Positions 53,656-62,600 are shown, counted from the stretch's first letter. The stretch: DNA of 64,000 nucleotides from Halalkaliarchaeum sp. AArc-CO (GCF_024972735.1 NZ_CP087723.1:1116001-1180000), one strand, 5' to 3'. Made by a program: numbers and translations. The notes: a model not told the origin generated them from the letters alone.

Positions 53656-53781
53656 AGACGACCACGCAACTACTATCGGAGTGGCCTTCCGAATAGTTTC
53701 CGGGCCGAAACGGAACCAGCCGGCGACCGCCGAACGCGATAGGGAGAACTAAAGTGGTTACTACCGATATAGTGAATAACT

Positions 53782-55794
53782 ATGCACCATCCCGGACCCC
53801 CACGGTTTATCGGCGTGGGATCGACGATCGACCTCGCCCCCAGGGACCCCGACCCCTCGGCGGAGTACGAGTGGCACGTCGCGAGAGCACCGAAGGGGAG
53901 CAGCGCGACCCTGGGAGACGCTCCCGTCGAGCAGTTCACGCCCGACGTCTCTGGCACTTACAAGCTGGGTCTCGACGCGCCGGACGGACAACACACGCTC
54001 ACGGTTCGTGTGTTCCCGACGTCCCAAAAGCCGCCCCTTCCCGTCGACGACGAAGGAGACGGGACGGACAGCGACGGTGGCGACGGTGACGGCGGTGGTT
54101 CGTCGGGCGGAAGTGGACTCCACCGAAGTGGCGGCGTGAGCGGTGGGATAAGCGGTGGCGAAAGCGATCTCCCGGCGGAGAGTTGCGGAGGATCCGACGA
54201 CCCGTTCCGGGATGGTGCGGGGGGACGTCCCCGCATCCGGCTGGACGGACGCGTGGAGGGAGACGAAGTCGTGGTGACGGGGACGCCGAAACCGGCACCG
54301 GGGGCCGACGTTCCCCCGGATGGGTTCGCGGTCGAGTTCCTTGCCGACGATCGAGATCCGGTGTCGGGTTCGGAGCTGACGATCGACGGACACGAGGTAC
54401 GGATCGATCGGGCGGACATCCGTGAATACAGCCGAATCCACGCGGTCGCTGTAGATCCCACGAACGATACCTACAGCGTGTCGGACGCGATCGCGGTAGC
54501 ACCGACTGAGGAGGGGCAGATACTCGTCGACCGTCTCAACGAGCCGCCGGCGTGGAGCCGGTCGATCACGCTGTACGAGATCTACGTCCGGACGTTCGCC
54601 GACGGTGACGAGCCGACCTTCGAGGCGATCGCCGATCGACTCCCCGAACTCGCCGAATTCGGGGTGAATTGCATTTGGTTGACGCCGGTGCTCCAAAACG
54701 ACGAATTCGATCACGGCTACAACATCACGGACTTCTTTTCGATCGCCGACGACCTCGGTACCCGAGAGGAGTTCGAGGCGTTGCTCGAGGAAGCTCACGA
54801 TCACGGGATCAAGGTGCTGTTCGATCTGGTGCTCAATCACTCCGCCCGCGAACACGAGTTCTTCGGGCGCGCGAAAGCGGGGGATCCCGAGTATCGTGAC
54901 TGGTACGAGTGGGAGAACGAAGCCGACGATGTCCCGGCCACGTACTTCGACTGGCCGTACATCGCGAACTTCAACTTCGACAACCTCCACGTCAGGCGAC
55001 ATCTGCTCGACGTCGTCGACGAGTGGGCGCCGTACGTCGACGGGTTCCGGTGTGACATGGCCTGGGCAGTGCCCACGAGTTTCTGGCAGGAGATCCGCGA
55101 CCGCGTGAAGTCCCACGATCGCGAGTTCCTGTTGCTCGACGAGACGATCCCGTACGTCCCCGAGTTCCACGAACTCTGTTTCGATGTCCACTTCGACACC
55201 ACGTTGTATCACAACCTGCGGCAGATCGGGCACGGCGAGATGCCCGCGCGGGCGGTGGTGGACGCGATCCGACAGCGCGCCGAGACCGGCTTTCCGGACC
55301 ACGCCGGGTTCCTCCAGTACATGGAGAACCACGACGAGACCCGCTTCCTCGAGGAGTGTGGCCGCCCCGAAACCGAGGCGGCCGCGGGTGCGATATTCAC
55401 GCTTCCCGGGATCCCGCTGCTGTACGCCGGCCAGGAGATCGGCGAGCGAACCCGCCGGGAGAGGATCTCCTGGGAGGAGACAGACGAGGAACTCCGGCGC
55501 CACTACGGGGCGCTGAACGAGCTCAGGCGGGAGCGCCCCGCCTTCGGCCCCGGGGGTGCGTTCGAACCCGTCGAGGTCGACGCCGTACACGACGGCGTGG
55601 TTGCGTACGCCCGCGAAGCCGGCGAGGAGCGTCTCGTCGTCGTGCTGAACTTTGCGCCGATGCCCGAGCACGTCAGTCTCCCTGAGGAAACGGTCGAGCC
55701 AACGGATCTCGTGTCCGGCGGGGACGTCGATACTCCCTCCGGTGATCTCCGGGTCGAAAGTGTCGCCGTCGTTTCCACAGCTGAACCGATGTGA
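53782..55794 (+). CDS. GH13 alpha-amylase-family glycosidase with N-terminal Gly/Asp-rich linker
   Basis: 670 aa. The N-terminal ~80 residues look like a beta-sandwich (PKD/Ig-like: DLAPRDPDPSAEYEWHVARAPKGSSATL... DVSGTYKLGL), followed by a low-complexity Asp/Gly/Ser linker (~90-135). The GH13 barrel begins near 255 (WSRSITLYEIYVRTFADGDEP). LVLNHSAREHEFFGRA, GFRCDMAWAVP (catalytic Asp ~423), FLLLDETIP (acid/base Glu ~453) and MENHDETRF (Asp ~517) are the four conserved regions. No signal peptide is seen. It likely acts on alpha-glucans; exact product specificity unknown. It ends 13 bp from a convergent GH13 gene. Confidence 0.9.
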   Translation: MHHPGPPRFIGVGSTIDLAPRDPDPSAEYEWHVARAPKGSSATLGDAPVEQFTPDVSGTYKLGLDAPDGQHTLTVRVFPTSQKPPLPVDDEGDGTDSDGGDGDGGGSSGGSGLHRSGGVSGGISGGESDLPAESCGGSDDPFRDGAGGRPRIRLDGRVEGDEVVVTGTPKPAPGADVPPDGFAVEFLADDRDPVSGSELTIDGHEVRIDRADIREYSRIHAVAVDPTNDTYSVSDAIAVAPTEEGQILVDRLNEPPAWSRSITLYEIYVRTFADGDEPTFEAIADRLPELAEFGVNCIWLTPVLQNDEFDHGYNITDFFSIADDLGTREEFEALLEEAHDHGIKVLFDLVLNHSAREHEFFGRAKAGDPEYRDWYEWENEADDVPATYFDWPYIANFNFDNLHVRRHLLDVVDEWAPYVDGFRCDMAWAVPTSFWQEIRDRVKSHDREFLLLDETIPYVPEFHELCFDVHFDTTLYHNLRQIGHGEMPARAVVDAIRQRAETGFPDHAGFLQYMENHDETRFLEECGRPETEAAAGAIFTLPGIPLLYAGQEIGERTRRERISWEETDEELRRHYGALNELRRERPAFGPGGAFEPVEVDAVHDGVVAYAREAGEERLVVVLNFAPMPEHVSLPEETVEPTDLVSGGDVDTPSGDLRVESVAVVSTAEPM

Positions 55795-55807
55795 CCGGAC
55801 AGCCAGC

Positions 55808-57484
55808 TCACCGACTGAGCGCCAGCACCTCTCCCGGTTCGGGCGCCCGCTTGCCCCACTTGTCGGCGCGAATCCAGAGGTAGTCACAGCCGTCGAGCTC
55901 GAACGTGAGATCACCGCCCTCGACGCGGTAGTCGCCGTCCCCGACGATCGACGTCGACACGTCTTCGGGTGGTCCGAACGCGCAGGCGACCTCTCTCGGT
56001 TCGTCGGCGAAGTTGTGTCCACACACGAGCAGGTTGTCGCCGTGATCGTAGCGGTGGAGCCAGACGTCGTCACGGTCGACGTCGACGACGGAGTAGATCC
56101 CGTCGACGATCTCCGGACACTGGCTCCGGGCGTCGACGAGTTCCCCGACCCGTGAGAGCAGTGATCCGGGGTCGTTCAGCTGGTCGGCAACGTTGACGCG
56201 TTCGTAGCTGTACTCTCCCTCGTCGATGACGGGATTGTGCACGTCGCCGGGTTCGCTCGTCGAGAAGCCGGCGTACTCCGAGTCGTCCCACTGCATTGGG
56301 GTTCGAACAGCCTCTCGTTCGCGTAGTGACGGATCCGATCCCATCCCGATCTCGTCGCCGGCCAGCAACACCGGGACGTCCGGCAGCGACAGCAACAGGC
56401 TGTGGGCCATCGCCACGCGGTCCAGATCGTTGTCGTATATCTCGGCCAGTCGGAGGCGGTGGCCGCGCTCGAAGATCCACGAGTCGCCCGCGTCCTCGCC
56501 GAACGCCTCGCGGGCGTGATGGAACGCCTCCTCGGGGAGCTTCAACAGGTTCCACTCGTCGTGATTGCGCAGGAAGTTCGCCCACTTGCCGATCCCGTCG
56601 ACGTCGGGAACGATCTCGTGGGCTCGGTGGAGGGGCCAGGTGTCGCCGACCCCGATGGCGTACGTGAGGTGGGCGTTCATCACGAAGTTGAACTGGAGGT
56701 CGAACGCCTCGCCGTCGCCGAAGTAGTAAGGCAGTAGCTCGGGTTGGTCGTCCGCCTCCGCGAGCAGGATGGCGTCGGACTGCTCTTCGCTGACAACACG
56801 CTTCATTTGCTTGAACAACTCGATCGGCTCAGCGAGGGTTCCGCCGTCGTGTCCCTTCGGCATCAACATCGGATGGGCGGCGTCGATCCGGAACCCGTCG
56901 GCTCCCTGGCGGAGCCAGAACCGGAGTATGTCGTGAAACTCCTCTCTAACTTCCGGATTCCGGACGTTCAGGTCCGGCTGGTGGTGGAAGAACTGATGGA
57001 AGTAGTGGGCGTCGGCGACCTCGTCGTACGACCAGACGCCGTCCTCGTGTTCGGGGAAGATGTTGAACGTGTTGTAGGCGGTTTCGACGTCGCCGGTCCA
57101 CAGGTAGTAGTCGCGGTACTTCGACTCGGGATCCCGGCGGGCCGTTTGAAACCACTCGTGGTCGATCGAGGTGTGGTTGAACACCAGATCGGTGAGCACC
57201 CGTATTCCGCGGTCGTGTGCCCGATCGGTAAACTCTCTGAAGTCCTCGAGGGTTCCCAGCCGGTCGTCCACGGCGTAGTAGTCGGCGACGTCGTAGCCGT
57301 TGTCCCGGAGCGGACTGGGATAGAACGGTCGGATCCACAGACAATCGACGCCGAGGTCGTCGACGTACTCGAGTTTCTCGATGAGGCCCTGAAAGTCGCC
57401 CCAGCCGTCGCCGTCGCTGTCGTAGAAGGTCTTCACGTCGAGCGTGTAGATGGTTGCGTCCTCGAGCCAGGCGGTGTCGCTCAT
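55808..57484 (-). CDS. GH13 enzyme, trehalose synthase/alpha-glucosyltransferase-like
   Basis: 558 aa GH13 barrel without signal peptide. MSDTAWLEDATIYTLDVKTFYDSDGDGWGDFQGL is the usual start of the trehalose synthase/oligo-1,6-glucosidase branch. Catalytic residues are Asp201 (GFRIDAAHP), Glu243 (LLAEADDQ) and Asp309 (FLRNHDEWNLL). The LTDLVFNHTSIDHEWF, FHHQPDLNVRNPEV and AVRTPMQWDDSEYAGFS segments also match. Likely makes or converts trehalose/maltose, which could serve as compatible solute or energy reserve. Start ATG 57484. Convergent with the other GH13 gene. Confidence 0.9.
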   Translation of the reverse strand: MSDTAWLEDATIYTLDVKTFYDSDGDGWGDFQGLIEKLEYVDDLGVDCLWIRPFYPSPLRDNGYDVADYYAVDDRLGTLEDFREFTDRAHDRGIRVLTDLVFNHTSIDHEWFQTARRDPESKYRDYYLWTGDVETAYNTFNIFPEHEDGVWSYDEVADAHYFHQFFHHQPDLNVRNPEVREEFHDILRFWLRQGADGFRIDAAHPMLMPKGHDGGTLAEPIELFKQMKRVVSEEQSDAILLAEADDQPELLPYYFGDGEAFDLQFNFVMNAHLTYAIGVGDTWPLHRAHEIVPDVDGIGKWANFLRNHDEWNLLKLPEEAFHHAREAFGEDAGDSWIFERGHRLRLAEIYDNDLDRVAMAHSLLLSLPDVPVLLAGDEIGMGSDPSLREREAVRTPMQWDDSEYAGFSTSEPGDVHNPVIDEGEYSYERVNVADQLNDPGSLLSRVGELVDARSQCPEIVDGIYSVVDVDRDDVWLHRYDHGDNLLVCGHNFADEPREVACAFGPPEDVSTSIVGDGDYRVEGGDLTFELDGCDYLWIRADKWGKRAPEPGEVLALSR

Positions 57485-57568
57485 TCGTTCGAAGAAACGT
57501 CGTTGGAGAGAAAGCGCTTACGGGTTCAGCAGTACGGAATCCAGTAGTTTCGGCCGCACGGTTCCTCA

Positions 57569-57855
57569 CTCGTGTTTTCGAGGTGCTCGCTTCGCTCGCT
57601 GTGACGTCACTCGCGGTTCGCTTCGCTCACCGCTCGTGTTTTCGAGGTGCTCGCTTCGCTCGCTGTGACGTCACTCGCGGTTCGCTTCGCTCACCGCTCG
57701 TGTTTTCGAGGTGCTCGCTTCGCTCGCTGTGACGTCACTCGCGGTTCGCTTCGCTCACCGCTCGTGTTTTCGAGGTGCTCGCTTCGCTCGCTGTGACGTC
57801 ACTCGCGGTTCGCTTCGCTCACCGCTCGTGTTTTCGAGGTGCTCGCTTCGCTCGC
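57569..57855. repeat. 64-bp tandem repeat, about 4.5 copies
   Basis: Units start at 57569, 57633, 57697 and 57761, with a partial 31-base copy from 57825. The copies are identical as far as I can read. Each unit contains the motif gctcgcttcgctcg, the perfect 10-bp palindrome gtgacgtcac and a second cgcttcgctc. There are no spacers, so it is not a CRISPR. The unit length is not a multiple of three and the array sits in a gene-free gap. Confidence 0.9.
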
Positions 57856-57861
57856 ACCTCG

Positions 57862-58035
57862 CTCTCGTCGCGTTGTGCCGCCGAAAAGTGCGTGGGACCG
57901 GATTTGAACCTCGTCGAGACGGTCCGGGCGTGCGGCGCTTCGCGCCGTTCCGGGCTGCGACTCGCCTGGTTCAAATCCTCACCAGATACTCATTCACGGC
58001 GGCACGGCTCCTCGAGCCATTCGCTGCGCTCATGA
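57862..58035. repeat. tRNA-Leu-derived palindromic repeat, copy 1
   Basis: It shares a 49-bp stretch (57862-57910; one mismatch at 57888) with copy 2, starting ctctcgtcgcgttgtgccgc. The last 22 bp (57889-57910) equal the reverse complement of the 3' end of the tRNA-Leu gene at 58178-58262 (acceptor and T arm). An 11-bp ggatttgaacc at 57900-57910 faces its inverse ggttcaaatcc at 57968-57978 across a ~57-bp loop, so the element can fold with T-arm sequences as its stem. Confidence 0.75.
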
Positions 58036-58177
58036 CTCTCGTCGCGTTGTGCCGCCGAAAAATGCGTGGGACCGGATTTGAACCGGACGAAGACTCGCTG
58101 GCGCTCGTCTTCCAGGGTTCAAATCCGCCCTACTCCTTCACTGCAACCTGCTCGCTACGCTCGCAGATATTGTTCAG
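58036..58177. repeat. tRNA-Leu-derived palindromic repeat, copy 2
   Basis: Begins with the same 49-bp stretch as copy 1 (58036-58084), then continues two more bases of the tRNA end (58063-58086, 24 bp identical to 58178-58201). ggatttgaacc at 58074-58084 faces ggttcaaatcc at 58116-58126, with a ~31-bp loop, and ends with ctactccttcactgc (58129-58143) before the tRNA gene. The distance between the copies is 174 bp. Confidence 0.75.
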
Positions 58178-58262
58178 TGCGTGGGACCGGATTTGAACCG
58201 GCGGACCTCTACAGGACAGCGCCCTCAACGCTGCGCCGTTGGCCTGGCTTGGCTACCCACGC
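58178..58262 (-). tRNA. tRNA-Leu (GAG anticodon)
   Basis: An 85-nt tRNA read on the minus strand: the acceptor stem GCGTGGG at the 5' side pairs with CCCACGC, followed by discriminator A (58178). The anticodon loop in GCGTTGAGGGCGC gives GAG, so it reads CUN Leu codons. A long variable arm (about ctgtcctgtagaggtc) fits a class II tRNA-Leu, and the T arm CCGG-TTCAAAT-CCGG is standard. No intron is visible. Partial copies of its 3' end occur at 57889 and 58063. Confidence 0.92.
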
Positions 58263-58395
58263 CCGATGTGAGTTTTAACTGCACTCAACCGTACCCGGGG
58301 GATAATTAAAAGCCCTTCCCTTTGCCACGCGAGTGCCGGGGAGTCCCACGGGAAGTATCGACGAAATCCCGGCCGCTTTTCCCCCGGGAACCCGT

Positions 58396-58971
58396 ATGTC
58401 GAATATGGAAGTTCGACGACGGGCTCGGGACCACGTCCCTGCCCTGACAGCAATTCTCACGGTCGTCGCACTGACACTCGTCTTCGGCGCCGCGCTCCAG
58501 GCGATCCCGACCGACCTGCTCCCGCAGGCGGGCGATGCGTTTCTCGATGCGATTCCCACGGTCAACGCGGTCTTGAGCGCGCTCGCGATCGTCACGATCG
58601 TCGCCGGCTGGCGGTATATCCGGATCGAGGAGGTCGAAAAACACCGCGCGGCGATGGTTGCGTCCTTCGGACTCTTTGCGGCGTTCCTCGTGTTGTATCT
58701 CTACCGCGTGGCCCTGCTAGGACCGGCCGAGTTCCCCGGGCCCGGGACCGTCGAGACGTTCGTGTACCTCCCGCTTTTGGGGGTTCACATTCTGCTTGCG
58801 GTGCTCTGTGTCCCCCTGCTGTTTTACGTCCTATTGCTTGCGGTCACCCGCCCCGTCTCCGAGATCTACGACACCCGACACCGGATCGTCGGCCGGGTGG
58901 CCGCCTCGCTGTGGCTCGTCTCCTTCGTGCTCGGTATCGTCGTCTATCTCCTGCTGTACGTCGTGTACTGA
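58396..58971 (+). CDS. DUF420-family membrane protein (CtaM-like)
   Basis: 191 aa, about five membrane helices. It matches DUF420 by PTVNAVLSALAIVTIVAGWRYIRIEEVEKHRAAMVASFGLFAAFLVLYLYRVAL and VHILLAVLCVPLLFYVLLLAVTR..HRIVGRVAASLWLVSFVLGIVVYLLLY; the His residues (KHRAAM, VHILL, TRHRIVGR) are typical of the family. Gram-positive members (CtaM/YozB) help mature haem-copper oxidases, so a respiratory role is inferred, but no oxidase gene is nearby. ATG 58396 chosen from the family start; a second ATG lies at 58405. The frame is open to 58333. Confidence 0.85.
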   Translation: MSNMEVRRRARDHVPALTAILTVVALTLVFGAALQAIPTDLLPQAGDAFLDAIPTVNAVLSALAIVTIVAGWRYIRIEEVEKHRAAMVASFGLFAAFLVLYLYRVALLGPAEFPGPGTVETFVYLPLLGVHILLAVLCVPLLFYVLLLAVTRPVSEIYDTRHRIVGRVAASLWLVSFVLGIVVYLLLYVVY

Positions 58972-58996
58972 CGGCTCTTTTTTCCGGATCCCGCGA

Positions 58997-60505
58997 TCAG
59001 TCGTCGCCGAGCGCCTGTTCGGGCGAGATATTCGGTCTCGTGATCGGTCGGTCCGTCTCCTCGCCCTCGATGTCGTACGGGTACGCGCCGGTGACACAAC
59101 CGAGACACAGGTTCTCGCGGTCGGTTCCGATCGCGTTTGCGATCGCCTCGACCGACAGGTACGACAGCGACTCGGCCCCGATCACCTCCTGAATCTCCTC
59201 GAGTGACCGGTCTGCCGCGATGAGTTCCTCCCGCGTAGCCATGTCGATTCCGAGGTAACACGGCGCGACGATCGGCGGTGCGCCGATCCGAACGTGCACT
59301 TCCTCGGCCCCGGATTCCCGGAGCAGTTCCACCAGTTGGGTCGACGTCGTCCCCCGAACGATCGAGTCGTCGATCACCGTCACCGTCTTCCCGTCGACCG
59401 TGCTCTTGATCGGGTTGAGTTTCAGCCGGACGGCACGCTCGCGCTCGTCCTGTGTCGGCATGATAAACGTACGACCGACGTAGCGGTTCTTCATCAATCC
59501 CTCCGCGAACGCGACTCCGTCGTCTTCCGGATCTCGAGGATCGCCGTCGACGGTAGTTTCGGCGGCCGCGTCGGCGTAGCCGGCGGCGAACGCGCGTCCC
59601 GAGTCCGGCACGGGCATCACTACGTCCGTTTCGATTCCGGATTCCTCCCACAGCTGGCGTCCGAGTTCGCGCCGGACTTCGTAGACGAGTTCGCCGTCGA
59701 TGACCGAGTCCGGTCGGCCGAAGTACACGTGTTCGAAAAAGCAGTTTGCGGTATGGTCGCGTTCGAACAGCTGATAGGAGTCGTATCCCGAGCCGTCCGG
59801 ATCGAGAACGATCAACTCGCCGGGTCGCACGTCCCGAACCAGCTCCCCGTCGAGGGTGTCGATCGCGGCTGACTCGCTTGCGAGGACGTATCCGTCGGGC
59901 AGTTCTCCGAGACAGAGCGGTCGGTTTCCGCCCGGGTCGCGAACCCCGAGAACCGTGTCGCCGTGAGCGATAGTAAGCGAGTAAGAGCCGTGAATCCGTT
60001 CCATCGTCCGTTTGATCGCCCGCACCAGGTCCGCCTCGAGCAGGTTGCGCGCGAGGTCGTGGGCGATCACCTCGGTGTCGCCCGTACTGGTGAACGCGTG
60101 TCCCAGTCCCGCCAGTTCCTCGCGGATCTCGTCGGCGTTGACGAGGTTGCCGTTGTGAGCCAGCCCGAGCGATCCCGACTTGAAAGACACCGTAAACGGC
60201 TGTGCACAGCAGGAGCCCACCCCCCCGGCGGTCGGATACCGAACGTGGCCGATCCCGTTGGAACCGTTCAGCGATTCCAGTGCCGCTTCGTCGAAGACGT
60301 CGCCGACGAGTCCCGTCTCGACGTGACTGTGCTGCTGGAACCCGTCGTGGGTGACGATCCCCGCTGATTCCTGTCCCCGATGCTGGAGCGCGTACAGCGC
60401 ATAGTACAGCGGCCGTGCCGCTGCACGCTCTGTAAGAGAGATTCCGGCGACGCCGCACTTCTCTCGCGGCCCGCCGATCTCGCTCTGCTCCCTGTCGGAT
60501 GCCAT
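58997..60505 (-). CDS. purF: Amidophosphoribosyltransferase
   Basis: 502 aa from ATG 60505 (an in-frame ATG also exists at 60568). The first committed step of purine synthesis: PRPP plus glutamine to phosphoribosylamine. The nucleophile Cys is in REKCGVAGIS (about residue 17), so a short propeptide is implied; RGQESAGIVT and GIGHVRYPTAG are the glutaminase motifs, and VTVIDDSIVRGTTS is the PRPP loop. Four Cys at positions matching the [4Fe-4S] ligands of Bacillus PurF appear in NCFFEHVYFGRPDS, VAPCYLGIDM and LCLGCVTGAYP. Diverges from the RNase Z-like gene. Confidence 0.95.
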   Translation of the reverse strand: MASDREQSEIGGPREKCGVAGISLTERAAARPLYYALYALQHRGQESAGIVTHDGFQQHSHVETGLVGDVFDEAALESLNGSNGIGHVRYPTAGGVGSCCAQPFTVSFKSGSLGLAHNGNLVNADEIREELAGLGHAFTSTGDTEVIAHDLARNLLEADLVRAIKRTMERIHGSYSLTIAHGDTVLGVRDPGGNRPLCLGELPDGYVLASESAAIDTLDGELVRDVRPGELIVLDPDGSGYDSYQLFERDHTANCFFEHVYFGRPDSVIDGELVYEVRRELGRQLWEESGIETDVVMPVPDSGRAFAAGYADAAAETTVDGDPRDPEDDGVAFAEGLMKNRYVGRTFIMPTQDERERAVRLKLNPIKSTVDGKTVTVIDDSIVRGTTSTQLVELLRESGAEEVHVRIGAPPIVAPCYLGIDMATREELIAADRSLEEIQEVIGAESLSYLSVEAIANAIGTDRENLCLGCVTGAYPYDIEGEETDRPITRPNISPEQALGDD

Positions 60506-60648
60506 ACCCGCGTTCACGTCCCGATCGGTAAAAACCCCCGTGGTTGTGACGTACTCATCTCCACTCATGAATGAATTATGCACTATCTTGAATATGTCGT
60601 GGGCGGACGTCCCACGGAAGTTTTTGCCCCGGGACGCGACTCGCCGGT

Positions 60649-61428
60649 ATGGACGTCACGTTCCTCGGCACCGGTAGCGCGATGCCGGTCTCCGAGCGAG
60701 TACAGACTGGGCTGTTGCTGGAACGGGACGACCGGACGCTGCTCGTCGACTGTGGCGCAGGCGTTCTCCACCGGCTCTCCCGCGTCGACGGCGGGTACGA
60801 GTCGGTGTCGTCGGTCCTTCTGACGCATCACCACCTCGACCACGTCGCCGACCTGTTGCCCCTTTTGAAGGCACGGTGGCTCGCTGGCGAGGCCCATCTC
60901 GAGATCGCCGGCCCGCCGGGGACGAAAGCGCTCGTCGACGGGCTTCTCGAGGTGTACGACTACCTGCGCGACAGAGTGGATCTTCGCCTGCGTGAGGTCC
61001 ACGCCGGTTCGACGTTCGAGATCGCCGGGTTCGATGTCGAGGCGTTCGAAACCCGCCACTCGATGACTTGTTTCGCCTATCGGTTCGCCGGCAGTCGTGA
61101 CCGGGGTGACCGAGAGGTGAACTCGACAGGTGGTGATTTCACGTTCTCGGGAGACTCGGAGGCGTTCCCCGGTCTCGCTAACTTCGCGGACGGCTCGCGC
61201 GTGCTCGCCCACGACTGTTCGTTCCCGGACGGGCTGGACGTTTCCAACCATCCGACGCCGACGCAACTCGGGGAGGCGCTCGCGGGAACTGACATCGATC
61301 GGCTGTATCTCACTCACCGTTATCCTCACACCGAAGGAAAGGGAGAATCCCTCCGGGAGAGCGTTCGAGCTGCCGGATTCGATGGCGAGGTCCGACTCGC
61401 CCGAGACGGTCTTCGTGTCACCATTTGA
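60649..61428 (+). CDS. Metallo-beta-lactamase-fold hydrolase, RNase Z-like
   Basis: 259 aa. [25 protein letters not shown] begins like RNase Z; the metal motif [18 protein letters not shown] is HxHxDH-type (THHHLDH, residues ~64-70), with LVDCGAG before it and [16 protein letters not shown] and [10 protein letters not shown] after. It lacks the usual exosite insertion, so it could be a tRNase Z variant or a different arylsulfatase/phosphodiesterase-like enzyme of the ElaC branch. Start ATG 60649 lies in a 143-bp divergent gap with purF. moaA starts about 90 bp after its stop. Confidence 0.85.
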   Translation: MDVTFLGTGSAMPVSERVQTGLLLERDDRTLLVDCGAGVLHRLSRVDGGYESVSSVLLTHHHLDHVADLLPLLKARWLAGEAHLEIAGPPGTKALVDGLLEVYDYLRDRVDLRLREVHAGSTFEIAGFDVEAFETRHSMTCFAYRFAGSRDRGDREVNSTGGDFTFSGDSEAFPGLANFADGSRVLAHDCSFPDGLDVSNHPTPTQLGEALAGTDIDRLYLTHRYPHTEGKGESLRESVRAAGFDGEVRLARDGLRVTI

Positions 61429-61517
61429 GCCACTCGTTGGTCGTCGATGTAACTAATAATATTTACAATATTCCGGGATACACCCGTCAGCTTAAGTCAT
61501 CGTGGACTAACCTCCAG

Positions 61518-62546
61518 ATGATGACGGAGCCACTCGCCGACGACGTCGGTCGGGAGACGACGGGTCCGCTCTCGGACGACTTCGGCCGGGAGGTGACCGG
61601 GGTTCGGATCTCTCTTACGGATCGTTGTAACTTCGACTGTATCTACTGTCACAACGAAGGACTCGGCGACACGCGGGGGCCGATGGAGCCGAGCGACGAC
61701 GAGATGACTGCCGACGACGTGATCAGGTTTCTGGAGGTCGTCGAGGAGTACGGCGTCCGGAAGGCGAAGTTCACCGGTGGGGAGCCGATGCTTCGGGAGG
61801 ACCTCGAGGAAATCGTCCGCCGGACCCCCGACTCGATGGAGACGTCACTGACCACCAACGGGACGTTCCTTCCCGGACGCGCGGAGGCGCTCCGGGACGC
61901 CGGCCTCGAACGGGTCAACGTTTCCCAGGACGCGCTCGACCCGGAGGCGTTCGCGGAGATTACGCAGTCGGGCGCGTACGACCGCGTCCTCGAGGGCGTG
62001 GATGCCGCATTGGATGCCGGACTGGACCCGGTAAAGCTCAACATGGTCGTCTTCGAGCACACCGCCGGCTACGTCGAGGACATGGTCTATCACGTCGCCG
62101 AGAACGACGGGCTCCAGCTCCAGCTCATCGAGTACATGCCGGAGCTCACGGGTCGCCCGGAGTGGAGTATCGACATCCAGCGGGTCCACGACTGGCTTTC
62201 AGACATCGCCGACCGGGTCGAACGCCGCGAGATGCACGACCGGAAGCGTTACTTCGTGAACGGCGGGATGATCGAGATCGTCGACCCCGTCGGAAACGAG
62301 AAGTTCTGTGCCAACTGCGGCCGCGTCCGGGTTACCCACGAGGGCTACCTCAAGGGGTGTCTCAATCGCAACGACGACTTGCGGCCGATGGGCGAGATGA
62401 CCCGCGAGGAGATCCGGGAGGCGTACGAACGGACGGTCGAAACCCGGGTCCCGTACTACGGCGAGTATCTGAAAACGAACGGGAGCGGCGAGTACGAGAT
62501 CAACGAGAAGTACATCGGCGCGCCACAATCGACGCCGAGTGACTGA
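61518..62546 (+). CDS. moaA: GTP 3',8-cyclase (molybdenum cofactor biosynthesis protein A)
   Basis: 342 aa radical SAM enzyme for the first step of molybdopterin synthesis from GTP. The N-terminal [17 protein letters not shown] has the CxxxCxxC radical-SAM cluster (~40-48), [13 protein letters not shown] the GGEP motif, and [18 protein letters not shown] near the C-terminus holds the ligands of the second [4Fe-4S] cluster that binds GTP. Two ATGs at 61518 and 61521 are possible; the open frame from 61425 is not conserved. An AT-rich stretch (about 61451-61477) upstream is promoter-like. Provides cofactor for molybdoenzymes such as the one at 2969. Confidence 0.95.
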   Translation: MMTEPLADDVGRETTGPLSDDFGREVTGVRISLTDRCNFDCIYCHNEGLGDTRGPMEPSDDEMTADDVIRFLEVVEEYGVRKAKFTGGEPMLREDLEEIVRRTPDSMETSLTTNGTFLPGRAEALRDAGLERVNVSQDALDPEAFAEITQSGAYDRVLEGVDAALDAGLDPVKLNMVVFEHTAGYVEDMVYHVAENDGLQLQLIEYMPELTGRPEWSIDIQRVHDWLSDIADRVERREMHDRKRYFVNGGMIEIVDPVGNEKFCANCGRVRVTHEGYLKGCLNRNDDLRPMGEMTREEIREAYERTVETRVPYYGEYLKTNGSGEYEINEKYIGAPQSTPSD

Positions 62547-62600
62547 TTTTCCGGGACGCGTCCGGATCCACTACACCGGTTCCTGCCGCCGGTTCGTGAC

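Larger units (their letters stand above)
57485..58177. other. Gene-free region filled with repeats between GH13 gene and tRNA-Leu
   Basis: About 690 bp in which no protein gene is supported. The first ~85 bp hold the promoter of the trehalose-synthase-like gene. Then come a 64-bp tandem array (57569-57855) and two palindromic, tRNA-Leu-related elements (57862-58035 and 58036-58177). The open frames here are only read-throughs of the repeats (CSLRSL..., GPDLNR...). Confidence 0.6.

Noticed and set aside
53761-56073. Minus-strand open frame of 770 codons across the first GH13 gene
   Set aside because: The plus strand encodes a clear GH13 enzyme with catalytic residues; the minus frame has no motif.
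57569-57855. CRISPR array
   Set aside because: Units abut without spacers and are 64 bp long; no cas genes are in the window.
57450-58278. Several short open frames reading CSLRSL..., GPDLNR... and similar repeats
   Set aside because: They are translations of the 64-bp array and the tRNA-derived repeats, which are non-coding; such frames are often mis-annotated.
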